Source: Bremerella sp. P1 (GTDB lineage: Bacteria; Planctomycetota; Planctomycetia; Pirellulales; Pirellulaceae). Taken from it: a DNA stretch of 64,000 nt. Shown piece after piece: positions 46,034-54,797 of the stretch. Under the pieces are notes generated by a model. That model ran no database searches, was not told the origin of the DNA, and saw only the letters and a program-made list of their open reading frames with translations. Each line of letters starts with the position of its first letter. Within the stretch, counting starts at the first letter, position 1. Made by a program: the position numbers and the translations under genes. Location: contig NZ_CP118164.1 in NCBI RefSeq assembly GCF_028748185.1, positions 6,039,814-6,103,813 of the forward strand, given 5' to 3'.

Positions 46034-46984
46034 CTACGATGCCGACCAATACACCTTCTGGGCGGTCTTCTGCAGTATCCACGACTTGTCTTCGTCTGTG
46101 AGGAAATCGAGTCGATCGCGAATTAGTTCGATTGACGCGGCATAGGTATGTGAGCCTTGTACCTGGTAGGGGCAATCGCTCGCCCACATAAGCCTCTGCG
46201 GCCCGAATGTCGCGTGAAGTTGTCGGATCATGGAGGTCAGGTCGACGTAGGGCGGTTTCTTCTCTCCCAACGCGTAAAAAGCGGAGGTCTTGATAAAGAC
46301 TTCCGGAAGATCTGCGAGCCTGCAAAGGTTGGTTAGATCCTTCGCTCGCATGCTTCCGTCGACTCCGATCCGCCCGAAGTGATCGACAACGACGCGAGTT
46401 TTCGGAAACTTACGACAGAGCTTTTCAATGGCAGGCAGGGCATCCGGGTTGGCGAGTAGGCAAATGGCTTGACCTGTATCGCCGGCTGTCTTCCACATCA
46501 CCGACATTTCTGGAGAATCGATCCAAGACGCCGCAGACTCCGCATTGGCATACAACCGAAAGCCGGTTACCCCTTGCTTATGAAGGGACTTCATTGTCGC
46601 CGCCGCCGAGGCCTGCTGATGATCAACAATGCCCACGCCGCGGAAGGTATTCGGATATTCGGCAATGGCGTCGAGCATGTACCGGTTGTCGAACTTGTAG
46701 AAGCTCATCTGAATCAGAACGACACGATCGACGCCGACGGGGTGGCACTCAGCAAATAGCTCGTCTGGAGTAAAGCTTGTCGGAACCATATCGGTCTTCG
46801 AGAACCCATGGGCCAAAGGATAGGCCTGGGTGTCAGGCGTCCATATGTGAACGTGTGCATCGATCCACCTATTTTTTTGTGATTCGCTCGCCCAAATGGG
46901 ATTCGAACTAGCCATCGCGGCGACAGCGGCTGCCTGAATGACTTGACGTCGAGATAGTTGCTTCGAAACGGACGTGTTATTCAT
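46034..46984 (-). CDS. Amidohydrolase 2-type metal-dependent hydrolase
   Basis: Predicted TIM-barrel hydrolase or decarboxylase of the amidohydrolase-2 family (2-pyrone-4,6-dicarboxylate hydrolase/lactonase-like), 316 residues. The ATG at 46984 overlaps the stop of the MFS gene (TAATG); a much longer open frame to 47431 is an artefact. The N-terminus LSRRQVIQAAAVAAMASS looks like a Tat leader, so the enzyme may be exported. The metal motif is DAHVHIW with His44 and His46; later ligands include VDHFG and the ASDCPY motif. It is the last gene of the LysR-linked operon and ends in a good terminator. Lactone hydrolysis in sugar or aromatic-acid breakdown is a reasonable guess. Confidence 0.78.
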   Translation of the reverse strand: MNNTSVSKQLSRRQVIQAAAVAAMASSNPIWASESQKNRWIDAHVHIWTPDTQAYPLAHGFSKTDMVPTSFTPDELFAECHPVGVDRVVLIQMSFYKFDNRYMLDAIAEYPNTFRGVGIVDHQQASAAATMKSLHKQGVTGFRLYANAESAASWIDSPEMSVMWKTAGDTGQAICLLANPDALPAIEKLCRKFPKTRVVVDHFGRIGVDGSMRAKDLTNLCRLADLPEVFIKTSAFYALGEKKPPYVDLTSMIRQLHATFGPQRLMWASDCPYQVQGSHTYAASIELIRDRLDFLTDEDKSWILQKTAQKVYWSAS

Positions 46985-48228
46985 TAGGTAGCCCCTTGAA
47001 GTTCGTGGCTGGGAGTTTGCCACTCGAGAGGAACAATTTGTCTCACTAATACCAGGTAGCAGAACACAGCTCCTACCAAGATCACCGAAGCTGCTGCGAA
47101 CGCGGAGTAATAGCTGCCGGTCTCCTGGACGAGCCACCCAGTTAGTGCTGGCGAGATCGCGCTGCCAATATTGCCGATCGCATTTTGTAGCCCGGTCCAC
47201 TGGCCGGCGGCGTGAGGACCTGCCATCGTTTGCGTAATGGCCCATACATTGGACGTGTAGAATCCAAGCGAGGCGCACGCGACGCACAATAGACCGATGC
47301 AAACGCGATGGTCGGTGGCAACTACCGCGGCGAACATTGGAAACGCACAAAGTATCAAGCCACCAAGCATGAACGACTTTCTTACGCGGGTTGGCGAAGC
47401 GCCGCCGCGAATCAAGCGATCGGAGAGCCAACCTCCCAAAATTGAAGTGATGGCCATTGCCAGGAAAGGCAATGAACCGAAGATGGCCATCGATTCCTTA
47501 GAAAAATTGCGAGATTCTTCCAGGTAGGCAGGCAACCAGGAAAGCAGGAATGCCCATGTATATCCCAAGCAAAAGAAGCCCAGGCACGTTCCCCAAAATT
47601 CCTGGCGACGCAACAGAGCCGAAACCGGGACAATTGTCTGCTGAGTTGCTTTGTGGGTCGTGTCATTCTTCTGCGAAGGTACGAGCCACAGCCATGCCGG
47701 AAGCCAGACCATGCCACCTAGACCTACAACCAGAAACAGCATTCGCCAGCCGCTACTAGCGACCAACAAACCGCCCAAGAGTAACGCCAAAGTCGGCCCC
47801 AGTTTCGAGGCCGCGTCCAATAGCGCATTGGCGAGACCACGGCGATGTTCATGGAAGTTTAGAACGATGAGCTTGGAGGAAGCCGGAAAAGCGACACTTT
47901 CTCCCATCCCCAAAAGCAGTCTCAGCATTAGAAACACTGCAAAGCTACTGGAAACAGCCATGGAGACCGTTGCCAGTGACCAGATTAGGAAGCCTGCGGC
48001 ATAAACCCATTTCACATCGCCTCGGTCGACAAGCCATCCTGCGAATATCTGCGATAGCGCGTAGCTCCAGAAAAATGCAGAGAAGAGCAAGCCCAATTGG
48101 GTATTGGAAAGTTGGAATTCAGTAGCAACATCGGTCTTAACGATCGAAAGACTACCGCGGTCGATGTAGTTGATTCCAATAGCAAAAACCAAAAGTATCA
48201 GTAGCGTCACCGAACTAGCAGATTTCAT
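46984..48228 (-). CDS. MFS transporter, ACS/hexuronate-like
   Basis: Inner-membrane major facilitator transporter, 414 residues with about 12 hydrophobic segments. ATG 48228 overlaps the previous stop by 4 bp; an open frame up to 48273 is disregarded. The first helix LILLVFAIGINYIDRGSLSI and the loop GWLVDRGDVKWVY resemble the anion:cation symporter subfamily (hexuronate, galactarate, phthalate and similar acids). It is co-transcribed with an aminotransferase, an M20 hydrolase and an amidohydrolase, so it probably imports the organic acid or acylated compound those enzymes degrade. The exact substrate cannot be read from sequence. Confidence 0.87.
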   Translation of the reverse strand: MKSASSVTLLILLVFAIGINYIDRGSLSIVKTDVATEFQLSNTQLGLLFSAFFWSYALSQIFAGWLVDRGDVKWVYAAGFLIWSLATVSMAVSSSFAVFLMLRLLLGMGESVAFPASSKLIVLNFHEHRRGLANALLDAASKLGPTLALLLGGLLVASSGWRMLFLVVGLGGMVWLPAWLWLVPSQKNDTTHKATQQTIVPVSALLRRQEFWGTCLGFFCLGYTWAFLLSWLPAYLEESRNFSKESMAIFGSLPFLAMAITSILGGWLSDRLIRGGASPTRVRKSFMLGGLILCAFPMFAAVVATDHRVCIGLLCVACASLGFYTSNVWAITQTMAGPHAAGQWTGLQNAIGNIGSAISPALTGWLVQETGSYYSAFAAASVILVGAVFCYLVLVRQIVPLEWQTPSHELQGAT

Positions 48229-49469
48229 AACGAAACAATCTCCGTAGCGTGAACGCCGTCTTTTCGCGAGCAATCAGAAGTGAGAGGACTCTGAAACATT
48301 CGGTAATAGACTTCTGTCGCCTGGTATAGTTGAGCGATGTCGAGCCATTCATCCTCAGTGTGTGCCTGTGCGATGGAGCCTGGACCAAACACAACCGAGG
48401 GAACATTTCCTCTGACAGCAAAGCAACTGGCGTTGGTCCCATACCATGCTCCCTGTTTTTCGTGTGGGCCAGCTACTGCCGCGACCTGCGTAAGTAAGTG
48501 ATTCGCCAACTCCTGGTTGTCGTCGTCAGACAGTGCATCGGCATCGATCCATGGCGGTAGCATCTCGAAGTCTGATGTTGTCTCTTCCCGCAAGAAACTT
48601 TCGATGTGTTTTAGAACGTCGACTGAATTCTCACCCGGGATCGTCCTTCGATCGATTTCGACTTCACATTCGTGTGGAACGATATTGACACTCGTTCCGC
48701 CTGAGATCTTGCCAACGCTTAACGTAGGAGACCCACACAGAGGGTGCGAAGCAACCCTTTGAGCGAGATCATCGGCATACCGTTGTAATGCCAAAACTAA
48801 CTGTGCCATATCGTAAATGGCATTGCGCCCTTCGTGTGGCCGCGAACTGTGACAGGCTCGTCCGGTGGTTCGCAGTTTCCAGCGAAGCACACCACGGTGG
48901 GCGACAATGACATTCAGATCAGTTGGTTCTGCAACGATGCAGTAGTCTGGAGGTGTGGAAACCAGTTCACTACGCTTGGGCGAAGTGGTCCAGTGCTTGG
49001 CCAAATGGCGAGCACCGGTCGCGGTGTATTCTTCGTCGCATGTACAGGCCATTATCACATTCGCGCTGCTAGCCGGTTTCTGGTGGACTAGGGTTGCGAA
49101 AGCGGCAAGCATCGCGGCCATGCCTCCCTTCACGTCGCAAGCACCACGCCCATAGATACGTCCATCGCAAACCGTAGGATGAAAAGGATCGATGATCATC
49201 CCGTCGACAGGGACGGTGTCCGTGTGAGCATCCAAAAGAATGGTTGGGACGTTGGTATCCGCATGAAACTTTGCAATTACGTTGCTACGCCCTTCGGCGA
49301 CTTCGTGACATTCGCAGGGAACGCCCAGGTCGCTAAAGAACGTAAGCAACCAATCGGATATTTTCCCCTCGTAGTATTCACTACCGTCTCGATCGATGCC
49401 CATCGGATTGACACTTGGTATCGCGATCAACGCTTGCAAAACCTCTAGGGGATCAACTGCGGGTTTCAT
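48225..49469 (-). CDS. M20 metallopeptidase/deacylase (ArgE/DapE family)
   Basis: Cytoplasmic zinc hydrolase of the M20 family, 414 residues. The start at 49469 is preferred over ATG 49493 because AAGGA lies 7-8 bases upstream. Motifs seen: LLDAHTDTVP (first zinc His and catalytic Asp), GRGACDVKGGMAA (bridging Asp) and CDEEYTATGA (Glu-Glu). The dimerisation domain is present and the length is normal for acetylornithine deacetylase or succinyl-diaminopimelate desuccinylase-like enzymes. In this operon it is more likely a catabolic N-acyl-amino-acid hydrolase than an arginine or lysine biosynthesis enzyme. It sits between the aminotransferase and MFS genes. Confidence 0.85.
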   Translation of the reverse strand: MKPAVDPLEVLQALIAIPSVNPMGIDRDGSEYYEGKISDWLLTFFSDLGVPCECHEVAEGRSNVIAKFHADTNVPTILLDAHTDTVPVDGMIIDPFHPTVCDGRIYGRGACDVKGGMAAMLAAFATLVHQKPASSANVIMACTCDEEYTATGARHLAKHWTTSPKRSELVSTPPDYCIVAEPTDLNVIVAHRGVLRWKLRTTGRACHSSRPHEGRNAIYDMAQLVLALQRYADDLAQRVASHPLCGSPTLSVGKISGGTSVNIVPHECEVEIDRRTIPGENSVDVLKHIESFLREETTSDFEMLPPWIDADALSDDDNQELANHLLTQVAAVAGPHEKQGAWYGTNASCFAVRGNVPSVVFGPGSIAQAHTEDEWLDIAQLYQATEVYYRMFQSPLTSDCSRKDGVHATEIVSL

Positions 49470-49534
49470 GGAGGTGTCCTTAGGTGCAGGCATGAGAGGG
49501 ATTGTCGGGGATAGATTTCCAGTGTTCGGTTGCC

Positions 49535-50695
49535 CTAAGCGGGGGTACGTGTTGGAATCGGCTCTTTTCCTTGGACACGCGCTAACGCGTCGAGGAACTG
49601 ATGGATCTGTTGTTCCGTGTTATACCAATGCACGGCAGCTCGAATACGGTTATCGTCGCCTTGGACATAGCTCCCGTAGAGGGCGAGTTCCTGCTTCCAC
49701 GCGGCCGCCTTAGGGCAGTTGAAGGATACAATTCCTGCGTGCCTCGATTTATCTTCGGGAAGTAGGACATCAAGCCCCATCTCCAGCAAACTGTCTCTTA
49801 GGGATTGAATGAGGGGAGCCTGTTGCGTGGCTTGTGCCTGGACTCGCTCTGGTGTGTGAAACGCTAAAGCCTCGGCAACGGCATAAACGCTCGCGAAGTT
49901 TGGCATGCCGGCTTGAAATCGCTGGGCATCACTGCGAGGGTGAAACGTATCGAAACGGTCGTCAGCGAAGCAAAATTCCGTGGAGAGCCACCCGGTGGGA
50001 CCGCGTAAGTTATCTGCGAGCACTCGAGAGCTGACCGACATCATTGCCGTGCCATGGATTGAGTTGATCCACTTAAAGGCGCTGGCGACGGTGAAATCTG
50101 CAAGGTCTCCACGGACCGGGACGCGTCCGGCAGCTTGTGTGGCGTCAACGCACAGGAGAGTGTCTGTGTCACGGACTCGCTGCCAGATCGGTTCTGGGTC
50201 AATTAGTTCGCCGGTGGCATAGCTCACTTGGCTGAGCGTGATCAACTTCGTACGGGGATTGATATTTTCTAGCAATTTGTCGATCGATATGCCTTCGGGG
50301 CCAGGAGCAACGATTCGCAGGCGAACCCCTTTCTGCTGCAAAACGACCCAGGGAAAAATGTTCGACGGAAATTCGTTAGACGTGAGGACGATCTCATCGC
50401 CTGGCTGCCATTCGATTGAGTGGGCAATCGTGTTCAGAGCCTCGGTCGTGCTGCTAACCAAGGCTATCTGAGAAGGATCAACTGAGAACAGGTTCGCCGC
50501 GCCGACGCGTGCCCGCTGATATTGATTCCAGAAGAAAACGCGACCGGGTTCGCCTAGGCACTTCTCGATGAAATATTGACGCACGGCATCCAGACATGCG
50601 GCAAGAGGCAGGCCTTCGGCTGCGGTATTCAAATAAGGCTTATCGAGATAGGCCGAATCCGCAGGAAGTGCATCGTAAGGACAACAGGCTGGCAT
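49535..50695 (-). CDS. Class V aminotransferase (cysteine desulfurase/lyase-like)
   Basis: PLP-dependent fold-type I enzyme of the class V group, 386 residues. The start PYLNTAAEGLP is typical. VSSTTEALNTI binds the cofactor phosphate, CVDATQAAGRVP holds the conserved Asp and Gln, and SAFKWINSIHG contains the PLP Lys208. It resembles isopenicillin-N-epimerase-like or desulfurase-like proteins, a group with many catabolic aminotransferases. No Cys-containing active-site loop could be assigned, so sulfur transfer is doubtful. It is first in the leftward operon controlled by the divergent LysR gene. Confidence 0.85.
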   Translation of the reverse strand: MPACCPYDALPADSAYLDKPYLNTAAEGLPLAACLDAVRQYFIEKCLGEPGRVFFWNQYQRARVGAANLFSVDPSQIALVSSTTEALNTIAHSIEWQPGDEIVLTSNEFPSNIFPWVVLQQKGVRLRIVAPGPEGISIDKLLENINPRTKLITLSQVSYATGELIDPEPIWQRVRDTDTLLCVDATQAAGRVPVRGDLADFTVASAFKWINSIHGTAMMSVSSRVLADNLRGPTGWLSTEFCFADDRFDTFHPRSDAQRFQAGMPNFASVYAVAEALAFHTPERVQAQATQQAPLIQSLRDSLLEMGLDVLLPEDKSRHAGIVSFNCPKAAAWKQELALYGSYVQGDDNRIRAAVHWYNTEQQIHQFLDALARVQGKEPIPTRTPA

Positions 50696-51063
50696 ACTTG
50701 CTTTCTGCCCTGGAGGACCTAATGGACGGGATTAAGCAGACGATCATTTGTCAGGCTGCCGTTTCGTTGAATTCGGCGATCGAAAAACTTGGCCAACGAG
50801 GAGATAACTTCATCGATTCGACATGCCCATGGGAATGGGATGGTGTCGATAGGCAAGCACAAAGAGATTGGCAGGAAATTGAAGAGGACGAGAACATGCA
50901 AACCCCAGTATCAACGAGTTCAGAAATGCGAATCGTCTCAAGAAATCATCCGCCAATTATTTCTTTTACTCGATCTTAGGTAGTTTTTCGCTAAAATACG
51001 ACAATGCATTAGGTGCAATAATATGAAATGGAGCGTTGCACAATATGCAACGAGTGACGGCTT
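50696..51063. other. 368-bp divergent control region
   Basis: Divergent region between the aminotransferase operon and the LysR gene. It contains the promoter-like block 50944-51060 and its dyad. A + strand frame 50596-50979 has no family similarity and no plausible start signal and is not treated as a gene. Confidence 0.6.
51034..51052. promoter_or_regulatory. LysR-promoter dyad
   Basis: CGTTGCA at 51034-51040 and TGCAACG at 51046-51052 form a perfect 7-bp inverted repeat with a 5-base centre. It overlaps the region just before the LysR ATG at 51064 and lies within a block similar to 36439-36548. It fits the T-N11-A type of symmetric LysR target and suggests autoregulation. Confidence 0.5.
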
Positions 51064-52002
51064 ATGGCGAGGAAGGCATCGTTGAAGCATGTTTACAAGG
51101 ACATGTCTTATCAACAACTGCGGAGCTATTGCGAAACGGTTCGACTCGGGAGCATGTCCTCTGCAGCCGAGTCGCTTGAGGTGTCTCATCCGACCGTTTG
51201 GAAACAGATTCGTGCGCTGGAAGAGTTGCTAGGGCAGAAGCTAATTGAATCGGACGGACGGCGTAGTGAAATCACTCCCCAGGGAAGAATTTTGGCAGAG
51301 CTGGCGACTCCCATCATTACGGAGTTCGAGACACTCCAGCAGCGATTTGAAAAGGCTTGCGACGCATCGCCGCGCATACTTACGATTGCCTCGCCCCCTC
51401 GGAGCTATACTGATGACCTGCTTGGGGTGATTGCCAGCTTTCGTCAGAGGTTTCCTGATGTCCAGCTGATCATGCGTGAGGTCTTTGAGTCTTTGGGCAA
51501 CGAAATGCTGGAAAACCGGGAGGTAGACTTTGTCATTGGCGACAGCAAGTGTTGTCGCCGCCCGGAAGAGTTGGTCGTCGAACAGATGTATAGGATTGAT
51601 CCCATGGTCATCATGCCTGTGGGGCACCCGCTTGCATCACGCCGAAAGATAATGCCCAAGGACCTTGCCAAATATCCGGTCCTGAATCATCGAGAGTCGT
51701 ATCCGGACGAAGAAGGCAAAGCCATTCTGACCAAAGCGGGCGTTTTCAAAAACCCGGCGCGAGGCTTCGACCTGGTATTGGCGGCTTCGATTCGAAGCTG
51801 TGTAAAACAGGGTCATGGAATTGGTTTGGTAGGTCGCGTCATTCCCAATTCTCCCGGAGACCCTGAGTTGATTGAGAGATCCTTGGCACACTGCTTGCCT
51901 CCAACCATCTGCTATGGGTATCGCGAGCATCGAATCTCGGAAGACCCGATCCTGCAGGCCTTCATCGATCTAACAAAGCAGCAGTTAGCTCCTCAAGAGT
52001 AG
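51064..52002 (+). CDS. LysR-family transcriptional regulator
   Basis: DNA-binding regulator of 312 residues. The N-terminal winged helix-turn-helix spans about 15-75 (YQQLRSYCETVRLGSMSSAA, then VSHPTVWKQIRALEELLG). The C-terminal effector-binding domain begins near ILTIASPPRSY and has the two-lobe LysR substrate-binding pattern. It starts at ATG 51064, 12 bp after a perfect dyad. It is divergent to the aminotransferase operon, the classic arrangement for LysR control of a catabolic operon. The HTH recognition helix (SHPTVWKQI) is unusual in having Pro-Thr-Val-Trp where many LysR proteins have Pro-Ala-Val/Leu-Ser. Effector unknown. Confidence 0.9.
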   Translation: MARKASLKHVYKDMSYQQLRSYCETVRLGSMSSAAESLEVSHPTVWKQIRALEELLGQKLIESDGRRSEITPQGRILAELATPIITEFETLQQRFEKACDASPRILTIASPPRSYTDDLLGVIASFRQRFPDVQLIMREVFESLGNEMLENREVDFVIGDSKCCRRPEELVVEQMYRIDPMVIMPVGHPLASRRKIMPKDLAKYPVLNHRESYPDEEGKAILTKAGVFKNPARGFDLVLAASIRSCVKQGHGIGLVGRVIPNSPGDPELIERSLAHCLPPTICYGYREHRISEDPILQAFIDLTKQQLAPQE

Positions 52003-52034
52003 TAGCTCATGTTTCGAAACCGATGTGCTGATGG

Positions 52035-53624
52035 CTACTTACTAGCCGCCGGTGCCGGTTGCTCTGCTATAAGGACCGCCGTATTAGGAGCCTTGCCGGA
52101 GTAAAACGAGATATAGTGCGTGTCCCCGATAGCGGTAGCATTCGCATTGCCAGAATCAAAAGCGATCTTGCTACCAATAGCAACGACTTCGGACGCAGGC
52201 CAGTTGCGGGGATGATCGAAGATGCTCTCTGGATCGACGACTCGGCAGCGAAGGATGCCTCTACCACGTTCGTAGTAATAGTTGCTCAGCATTCCGGTCT
52301 TAGGATCGAGGATGAGGCTCGGCGTGGAGGCCATGATATCGCCAATATTCGTTCGCTCGCGCGTCCAGGTCGCGCCGTAGTCGGTGGAGACCATCTGAAA
52401 TTGTGAGGGACCGCCTTCCGTTCGTCCAATGGCAAGGATTCGGCCATCGCCCAGGTAGACGGCGGCAGGCTCGGTCGGCCACTCTTTCTTCGTCAACCCA
52501 GACTCGATAGTTTTCTGCGTCCAGGTGAGGCCATCGTCATTGCTAGTCATCACGCCCCAAGAGTGAACGGCTTCGTCGCTATACTTTCCCGCGAACCATA
52601 ACGCCATGAGCCCGACCTTGGGGACTGCGAACACATCCGTGATCTGCATGGGTTGTACGTCGAGTTTCGGCGTCGCCACGTGCGTGAACGTCACGCCATC
52701 TGTGGTGCGGTAAAGATCGTGGTTCCAATCCTTTCCGATTCGACGAACCCAGAGAAGCATCGCTCCCTTGGAATCCAATCCCTTTCCGACAGTAACCTCC
52801 CCGTAACCAGGGGTATCGGCAACCACGGTTTCCGGCGTCCAGGTCTTGCCATCATCCGTAGAGGTTCGAGCGTAAACTGCACGGGCATCTTCGCCGATGG
52901 AGTGGGCAGAGCCACGACTGTATGTGCAGACCAGTGTTTCTCCGATGGCCTGGGTCATTGGCCAGGAATTGTATCCATTAACGTCTTGGACAACATACGA
53001 CTGGCGCGGGTCGAGATTCAGGGGAGTTACTTTGACGACAGCCAGACCGGTGGGATGGATGAAAGTGTCGGCAGGTTCACCAGGCTCCCGTTGAATCCGA
53101 AGCCAAAGGGGAGCACTTGGATCAACTTCGTAGTAGGTTTCAAGAACGATGGTCCGGGAATGGAGCGGCGCGGAAGGCAGGGCCGTTTGCACAGGTTTAC
53201 CCAACGCATAGCGGTCTGTAAACGGTGCATTCTCCACCAACTGGGATAAGTGGACCCGGTAAACATCCGAGAACTCAGGGCTCGTCGAATTGTGCGTTGT
53301 CGTAACCACAATCTCGACGCGGACGGCGGTACAATCCGCTGGAAGACCGTTCACGATACCGGCAACAGACTGTCCGACGGTACCACCGGATAAGGACCAA
53401 ACTGGTATATGCGTGGAACCGTGCGACATGTTCACGAGCGATGGCTTGCCCGTCGCGATTGACATGTCGTTAGCGGTCAAGTAAACCGGCGTCCCTTCAC
53501 GTTCATTGGGGTCGGTGTGATTGTTCTCTCGAGTATATATGCCAGATGACTCTTGATTTGCGTCCGCTCCGAAGCAGTTTACGCACGTGGCAAGAAGCAC
53601 GATGTAGGCAATGATCGTTCTCAT
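52035..53624 (-). CDS. BNR-repeat exo-sialidase-like protein
   Basis: Exported propeller protein, 529 residues from ATG 53624 (AGGT 9 bases upstream), with a short signal peptide (YIVLLATCVNCFGAD). Three Asp-box motifs are visible: STDDGKTW (about 251), SNDDGLTW (about 360) and STDYGATW (about 411), each a sialidase propeller mark. A beta-sandwich-like region of about 200 residues precedes the propeller. It differs from the shorter BNR protein at 14089. It is the last gene of the leftward operon with a DHDPS/NAL-type lyase just upstream, so it may be a sialidase or a related glycan hydrolase. Confidence 0.78.
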   Translation of the reverse strand: MRTIIAYIVLLATCVNCFGADANQESSGIYTRENNHTDPNEREGTPVYLTANDMSIATGKPSLVNMSHGSTHIPVWSLSGGTVGQSVAGIVNGLPADCTAVRVEIVVTTTHNSTSPEFSDVYRVHLSQLVENAPFTDRYALGKPVQTALPSAPLHSRTIVLETYYEVDPSAPLWLRIQREPGEPADTFIHPTGLAVVKVTPLNLDPRQSYVVQDVNGYNSWPMTQAIGETLVCTYSRGSAHSIGEDARAVYARTSTDDGKTWTPETVVADTPGYGEVTVGKGLDSKGAMLLWVRRIGKDWNHDLYRTTDGVTFTHVATPKLDVQPMQITDVFAVPKVGLMALWFAGKYSDEAVHSWGVMTSNDDGLTWTQKTIESGLTKKEWPTEPAAVYLGDGRILAIGRTEGGPSQFQMVSTDYGATWTRERTNIGDIMASTPSLILDPKTGMLSNYYYERGRGILRCRVVDPESIFDHPRNWPASEVVAIGSKIAFDSGNANATAIGDTHYISFYSGKAPNTAVLIAEQPAPAASK

Positions 53625-53684
53625 GGTTGATGACCTGCTCTTGATGATTCGCTATCCACCCACTGCCAATATTTCCCGTCAGCG

Positions 53685-54647
53685 TTAGTGGTTTCCAAAG
53701 TCGGAATTAGTGGAAGTAGTAAAACCCGCGTCTTGCATAAGCGCGCTAATGCGTTCAATTTCGGGTTGAGTGAGTTTTGCTAATGGTGGACGTACGTAGG
53801 CTGCGTCGAGTCGACCGAGCAATACCAGCGCTTCTTTCATGCGATTGTGCATGTCGAGCAGGGGGGCACGGTAGAAAGCCTGAACGGTTGGATAGATGCG
53901 ATCGTTGATAACACGAGCTGTTTCCAGGTCGTCATTCTGAACAGCCTGGAATAACGCAACTTGCAGACTGGCGACCACGCTACCGGCACCGGAAAGCAGC
54001 CCGTCACAGCCTAGAACCAAGGAGGACAGCAGCCACATGCTGTGCGTAGAGAGTACGCGAACCGGACGATCTAACGCGTGAAGTTCGCGGATGTGTTGTT
54101 CGTGCAGATGAGGGTCGTTGCACCAGTCCTTGATGGCTTTGATTGAAGGAAATTCGGTGCAAAGCGCGAGCAGCGTCTCCAGCGGATAGCCGAGACCACT
54201 GTTCAGCGGGTATTGAAAGAGAATCAGAGGCAGATCCGTCGATTCAGCGATGGCCGCAACATGAGCACGGGCACATTCAGGGCGCTGCTGACCACCCATG
54301 ACCAGGACATCAGAGGGAAAGACCAGCAGTGCGTCGGCGCCAGCGACAGCTGCCATTGCTGCTAGACGGCTCGCTTCGCGCGTATTTCCAGTGTGAATAC
54401 CAGCTACCAGTGGTATCCGATCCACGATCTCGTCACGGGCAATTTCTATCGCGCGTCGCTGCTCCTCAAAGCTCAATGCATGAACCTCGGCGGCATGTCC
54501 GTTGACGGTGATTGCGGAGATGCCATTCGTACCGGCAAGATCGCTGAGGTGACGTCGATAGGACTGTTCATCGATTTCAAGCCGAGCATCGAACGGCATC
54601 AGACAAGCAGGAATAACGCCCTGAGGAATAAAATGGTTGCTACTCAT
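53685..54647 (-). CDS. DHDPS/N-acetylneuraminate-lyase family aldolase
   Basis: Cytoplasmic class I aldolase or dehydratase barrel, 320 residues, with GAGGA 7 bases before the ATG. The Schiff-base lysine is expected at Lys170 in SIKAIKDW, and Tyr146 is in FQYPLNS. The usual G-T-T-G-E phosphate/carboxylate loop is replaced by N-G-H-A-A-E near residues 49-54, so it is unlikely to be a true dihydrodipicolinate synthase. A 2-keto-acid lyase such as N-acetylneuraminate lyase or a keto-deoxy-sugar aldolase fits better, especially beside a sialidase-like gene and the HpcH aldolase/FAH pair. No substrate can be fixed. Confidence 0.83.
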   Translation of the reverse strand: MSSNHFIPQGVIPACLMPFDARLEIDEQSYRRHLSDLAGTNGISAITVNGHAAEVHALSFEEQRRAIEIARDEIVDRIPLVAGIHTGNTREASRLAAMAAVAGADALLVFPSDVLVMGGQQRPECARAHVAAIAESTDLPLILFQYPLNSGLGYPLETLLALCTEFPSIKAIKDWCNDPHLHEQHIRELHALDRPVRVLSTHSMWLLSSLVLGCDGLLSGAGSVVASLQVALFQAVQNDDLETARVINDRIYPTVQAFYRAPLLDMHNRMKEALVLLGRLDAAYVRPPLAKLTQPEIERISALMQDAGFTTSTNSDFGNH

Positions 54648-54753
54648 CGAGTATTCCTCGCGATTGCGGCAGAGTGCTTTCGTAAACTGTTAGGGAAAAC
54701 TGAGTCCCTTGCCCGCAATATGCTCACAAAGTACTCTCGCTCATGTTGGACAC

Positions 54754-54784
54754 CAGCCTTCAGCTGGATTCAAACTGAAGGCTG
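54754..54784 (-). terminator. Hairpin inside the long leftward operon
   Basis: CAGCCTTCAG at 54754-54763 and CTGAAGGCTG at 54775-54784 form a perfect 10-bp stem with an 11-base loop in the 150-bp gap after the esterase stop (54798). No T-run follows leftward. It may attenuate or stabilise the transcript between the esterase and lyase genes. Confidence 0.4.
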
Positions 54785-54797
54785 ATCGACAACTGGA

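Noticed and set aside
46985-47431. N-terminal extension of the amidohydrolase frame
   Set aside because: It overlaps the MFS gene; the ATG at 46984 directly precedes a Tat-like leader and overlaps the MFS stop as expected for coupling.
50596-50979. 127-codon + strand frame across the aminotransferase start and intergenic region
   Set aside because: Overlaps the aminotransferase start antisense and the LysR control region; no motif or start signal.
52653-53249. 198-codon + strand frame inside the sialidase-like gene
   Set aside because: Antisense to a gene with three Asp boxes; no family features.
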